Shown: one piece after another, positions 61,549 through 64,000 of the stretch
Layout: every line of letters starts with the position of its first letter
Position numbering within the stretch: position 1 is the stretch's first letter
NCBI RefSeq assembly: GCF_023715205.1
Contig: NZ_JAMBNR010000016.1
Span: 1 to 64,000 of the forward strand
Origin: Mesobacillus maritimus
Lineage (GTDB): Bacteria; Bacillota; Bacilli; Bacillales; Cytobacillaceae
DNA length: 64,000 nt
Direction of reading: 5' to 3'
Notes under the pieces: model-generated
The model's database searches: none
The model's input: the letters and a program-made list of their open reading frames with translations, nothing else
What the model was told of the DNA's origin: nothing
Translations under genes and position numbers: made by a program

Positions 61549-61612
61549 GAGCAAGTTTATCTGCTCTGAGACTGTCGGTACCTCGATGAATTCGAGATAC
61601 CGATAGTCTTAT
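61549..61612 (+). terminator. Tandem hairpins, terminator region
   Basis: AGAGCA-agtttatc-TGCTCT is followed at once by a longer hairpin, AGACTGTCGGTACCTCG and CGAGATACCGATAGTCT around ATGAATT (two mismatches), then TATTTATTG. The second hairpin is longer than needed for termination. Confidence 0.65.
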
Positions 61613-61724
61613 TTATTGTTTATACGCTTCGTTTTCATGGGGATCCTCCTGATGAAATGTACCTAGGAGTCTTACCTGTTCCACCGATAACGCGCCTTAC
61701 ACTTTAATCAATTTTAACGAAGGT

Positions 61725-62024
61725 CTATTCCTCTGTATGGGCTGTAGCAAGATTGTTCTTGCAGTAGTTCGTTACGAAATCTTCTTCCTCTTCTTCGAGA
61801 GCAAAGTCGAGTACTTTCTCCGTTGAGCGCTCGATAAAGTAGTACTGAAGGATCTTAGCTTCCTCTTTATCTACTGATAAGATCACCTTTAGCATGATTC
61901 CATTTTCCGTATATAACTCATCTTCTTCATCTACGAGAAGGTTTAAGAAAAATTCATACCGTTCTCCCTTTAATAACCCAAAGGGATCTTCTAACAATTC
62001 TACAGTATGTCCAGTAATTTCCAT
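61725..62024 (-). CDS. Conserved acidic protein, DUF6509-like
   Basis: This 99-aa protein begins MEITGHTVELLEDPFGLLKG and has ERYEFFLNLLVDEEDELYTE and VLDFALEEEEEDFVTNYCKN. I associate this pattern with small Bacillus proteins of the DUF6509 family, by memory only. Function is unknown. AAAGGATGATG precedes the ATG on the minus strand. Confidence 0.7.
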   Translation of the reverse strand: MEITGHTVELLEDPFGLLKGERYEFFLNLLVDEEDELYTENGIMLKVILSVDKEEAKILQYYFIERSTEKVLDFALEEEEEDFVTNYCKNNLATAHTEE

Positions 62025-62126
62025 TTAACATCATCCTTTTAATTTTCTCCTTTTATTATATATCGAAAGTTCTTCAAACAATCAACTATCCTACCTGAAA
62101 AATTGAACATGATTATCATTTATGAA

Positions 62127-62161
62127 GACCTTTTTCTCAAACATCGTTGCTTTCAGGGCTT
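62127..62161 (-). repeat. Interspersed repeat, partial copy H (inverted)
   Basis: ACCTTTTTCTCAAACATCGT, then TGC, resembles the reverse complement of the family right end (GGCTCTTTTCTCAAACTTTG). Only one end is recognisable. Confidence 0.4.
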
Positions 62162-62293
62162 AAATAGAACTCAAATGCCATCTTTTTTATCAAAAATTTG
62201 CTTTAGCGTATGAGAAAAGCACGCCGTTTTCACTTACATAATTGCTACCTCCAAATCAAACAATAATCAAGATGGAATACAGGAGGGATAAAC

Positions 62294-63649
62294 ATGAGCA
62301 GTAAGTCCTCAAAAGAATCAAAGTTAGCTTGGTGGCAGCTTTCCATGATTGGAATTGGCTGTATTATTGGAACAGGCTTTTTTCTTGGCTCCGCGCTAGC
62401 AATTACTAAAACAGGGCCATCTGCATTACTAGTTTTTGCAATTGCAGCCCTGGGAACCTATCTTGTCTTTGACGCGCTTTCAAAGATGGCAGCCAAAGAC
62501 CCTCAAAAAGGTTCTTTCCGTTCGTATGCAAAGAAAGCTTATGGGAAGTGGGCAGGTTTTTCAAGTGGCTGGGTGTACTGGGGTGCAGAACTTTTGATAA
62601 TGGGCAGTCAATTGACCGCTCTATCCTTATTCACGAAGTTCTGGTTTCCTGATATTCCGTTATGGGTTTTTGCTACTGGTTATGCAGTTTTGGGGATAGC
62701 GGTTGTTTTATCAGGGACACAGGGTTTTGAGAAAATGGAAAACATCTTTGCAGTTGTAAAGGTAGCTGCAATTTTTATGTTTTTAGTTCTTGCTACACTC
62801 GCGGTTTTTGGAGTTTTTAAAGGTCTAGGACACAGAGTAGATGTTGAGAATACAATGAATCACTTTCTTCCTGGTGGATATATGAGCTTATGGACCGCAT
62901 TGATATATGCATTTTATGCGTTCGGTGGTATTGAAATAATGGGAATAATGGCACCGAGGTTGAAGAACAAAGGTGATGCACCTAAATCAGGCAAACTAAT
63001 GTTGCTCCTCTTAACGAGTATTTATCTATTAGCTATAGCCTTAGCGGTTTTTCTTGTTCCATATGATGACTTTTCAACGAAAGAGAGTCCGTTTGTTACC
63101 ACTTTAGATCATTATAAACTTCCACTGGTTCCACATTTATTTAATGGGGCGATGATTATTGCTGGATTCTCGACAATGTGTGCTTCTCTTTTTGCGGTTA
63201 CGAGTATGATTGTTACTTTATCTAAAGATGGAGATGCCCCCAAAGTGTTATCAAATGAAGGAAAGTTAAAGGTTCCACATTTTGCATTAGGATTGACCAT
63301 ATTAGGTTTAATTACTTCGATTATATTAGCATTAGCGATGCCAGATCGGATTTATGAATACTTGACGACAGCAGCAGGGTTAATGCTCATTTATAATTGG
63401 TTATTTTTGTTATTCTCATTTAAGCATATTATAAAACTAACTAAGTTTGATAAAGTAAAACGATTTATTGGAATTGCTTTAATTTTATTAGCTGTTAGTG
63501 GAACATTGTTTGATCATATGGCAAGACCAGGATTTTTTATTTCGCTTTTATTTTTGGCGATAATCGGAATTATTTTACTCCTAAGAAACGTTTTAGGAGG
63601 GAAGAAAAAGAAAAAAAGTACAAAAGTACCAAGACCACGCTTCCAGTAA
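62294..63649 (+). CDS. APC-family amino acid permease
   Basis: This 451-aa membrane transporter has about 12 helices. The APC signatures are WWQLSMIGIGCIIGTGFFLG in helix 1 (unwound Gly-rich substrate site), YAFYAFGGIEIMGIMAPRLK in helix 6, and FSTMCASLFAVTSMI. The C-terminus is a very basic tail (GGKKKKKSTKVPRPRFQ). Substrate specificity is not visible. AGGAGGGA is 6-7 nt before the ATG. Confidence 0.92.
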   Translation: MSSKSSKESKLAWWQLSMIGIGCIIGTGFFLGSALAITKTGPSALLVFAIAALGTYLVFDALSKMAAKDPQKGSFRSYAKKAYGKWAGFSSGWVYWGAELLIMGSQLTALSLFTKFWFPDIPLWVFATGYAVLGIAVVLSGTQGFEKMENIFAVVKVAAIFMFLVLATLAVFGVFKGLGHRVDVENTMNHFLPGGYMSLWTALIYAFYAFGGIEIMGIMAPRLKNKGDAPKSGKLMLLLLTSIYLLAIALAVFLVPYDDFSTKESPFVTTLDHYKLPLVPHLFNGAMIIAGFSTMCASLFAVTSMIVTLSKDGDAPKVLSNEGKLKVPHFALGLTILGLITSIILALAMPDRIYEYLTTAAGLMLIYNWLFLLFSFKHIIKLTKFDKVKRFIGIALILLAVSGTLFDHMARPGFFISLLFLAIIGIILLLRNVLGGKKKKKSTKVPRPRFQ

Positions 63650-63657
63650 GGTGCGTA

Positions 63658-63688
63658 ACAAAGGGCCATTTACGGCTCTTTTTTGTTT
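63658..63688 (+). terminator. Terminator of the amino acid permease gene
   Basis: AGGGCC-atttac-GGCTCT (one G-U pair) followed by TTTTTGTTTTTT. Confidence 0.8.
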
Positions 63689-63783
63689 TTTCGCTAGGGA
63701 GAGTGATTGCCCCTAAAAACTTCACAATGTCTATAATGCCCGTTCTTGAATCAATGGAGAAGGATAGAACACTTTTGTTTGAA

Positions 63784-64000
63784 TTAATGATGAAGTAAAA
63801 CCTTTATCGCTTGAACCCCGAAGTAAATGGCGAAACCGATTAGGGAAACCCCAGAAAGAAGTGAGATGCTCATAAGGAGTTTTGAGGTTAAGAGCTTACG
63901 AAAACTACTAGAAATAAATGCCATGGTAATATCCCAGATAATCAAACCTAAAATTATCGCAAAGCTATATAAAAGTAGCTCACCTACTCCAAAAGATGAA
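63784..64000 (-). CDS. LysE-family exporter, C-terminal end (partial)
   Basis: A minus-strand frame open at the window edge encodes 72 residues, including ELLLYSFAIILGLIIWDITM, SSFRKLLTSKLLMSISLLSG and a final hydrophobic helix GFAIYFGVQAIKVL before the stop. This matches the end of LysE/RhtB-type amino-acid exporters (W-x-x-x-x-a-x-f, then a helix starting near SG). The N-terminal part lies beyond the window. Confidence 0.75.
   Translation of the reverse strand, partial: SSFGVGELLLYSFAIILGLIIWDITMAFISSSFRKLLTSKLLMSISLLSGVSLIGFAIYFGVQAIKVLLHH

Overview
The window looks like chromosomal DNA of a low-GC, spore-forming Bacillaceae (Bacillus sensu lato). The reasons are: the end of an rRNA operon with a Bacillus-type 5S; strong AGGAGG ribosome binding sites with frequent TTG and GTG starts; many U-tailed intrinsic terminators; spore-related genes (spo0M, Hsp20-like coat-type proteins); and a block (yozE, yodN, yozD, deoD, yodJ, ctpA) that, from memory, follows the order around yodJ-yozE in B. 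subtilis. The species cannot be named from the sequence alone.

Layout. 1-650: 3' end of 23S rRNA, an unusually long spacer, 5S rRNA. 700-9300: housekeeping and accessory genes on both strands: an SRAP DNA-protein-crosslink enzyme with an MFS exporter, a nitroreductase, a D-2-hydroxyacid dehydrogenase, and a sugar PTS EIICB followed 2 bp later by an EEP-fold phosphohydrolase behind LacI/CcpA-like operators. A folded RNA-like element (3183-3400) resembles the guide-RNA end of an IS200/IS605- or IscB-type element without its protein. 9300-17100: endonuclease I-like protein, HAD phosphatase, NCS1 nucleobase permease with a class III aminotransferase, and small conserved proteins.

17587-34279 is the main accessory region: a carboxylic-acid catabolic island. 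A sigma-54 activator with PAS, AAA+ and HTH domains (19476-21158) is followed by three copies of an ATTCA/TGAAT palindrome and a -24/-12 promoter with exact GG-N10-GC spacing. That promoter reads into eleven genes: acyl-CoA dehydrogenase, fused TRAP permease, TAXI binding lipoprotein, acyl-CoA ligase, 3-hydroxyacyl-CoA dehydrogenase, EtfB, EtfA, a second 3-hydroxyacyl-CoA dehydrogenase, another acyl-CoA dehydrogenase, thiolase and enoyl-CoA hydratase. Together they make an uptake, activation, beta-oxidation and electron-transfer module whose substrate is not evident. A further acyl-CoA dehydrogenase and a DUF3870 protein precede the regulator.

34300-42300: the B. subtilis-like syntenic block plus secreted or cell-wall proteins. 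42583-44497: a decayed two-component system in which the receiver-domain segment carrying the phospho-acceptor Asp has been inverted in place. 44700-56500: Hsp20-like pair, an SDR lacking its catalytic Tyr, YbaK-type deacylase, CAP-domain protein, NrnB, GNAT, UppP, patatin, a ResA-like thioredoxin and DapF. A structured RNA with two mutually exclusive folds lies between uppP and the GNAT gene. 56583-59421: divergent LigD and Ku genes for non-homologous end joining. 60000-64000: small conserved proteins, a metallophosphoesterase, an amino-acid permease and the end of a LysE-type exporter.

A family of about 135-185 bp interspersed elements with imperfect terminal inverted repeats (GGCTsTTTTC...) recurs in the intergenic regions (four near-complete and about four partial copies). 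All function calls were made by reading the sequence; no searches or alignments were run.
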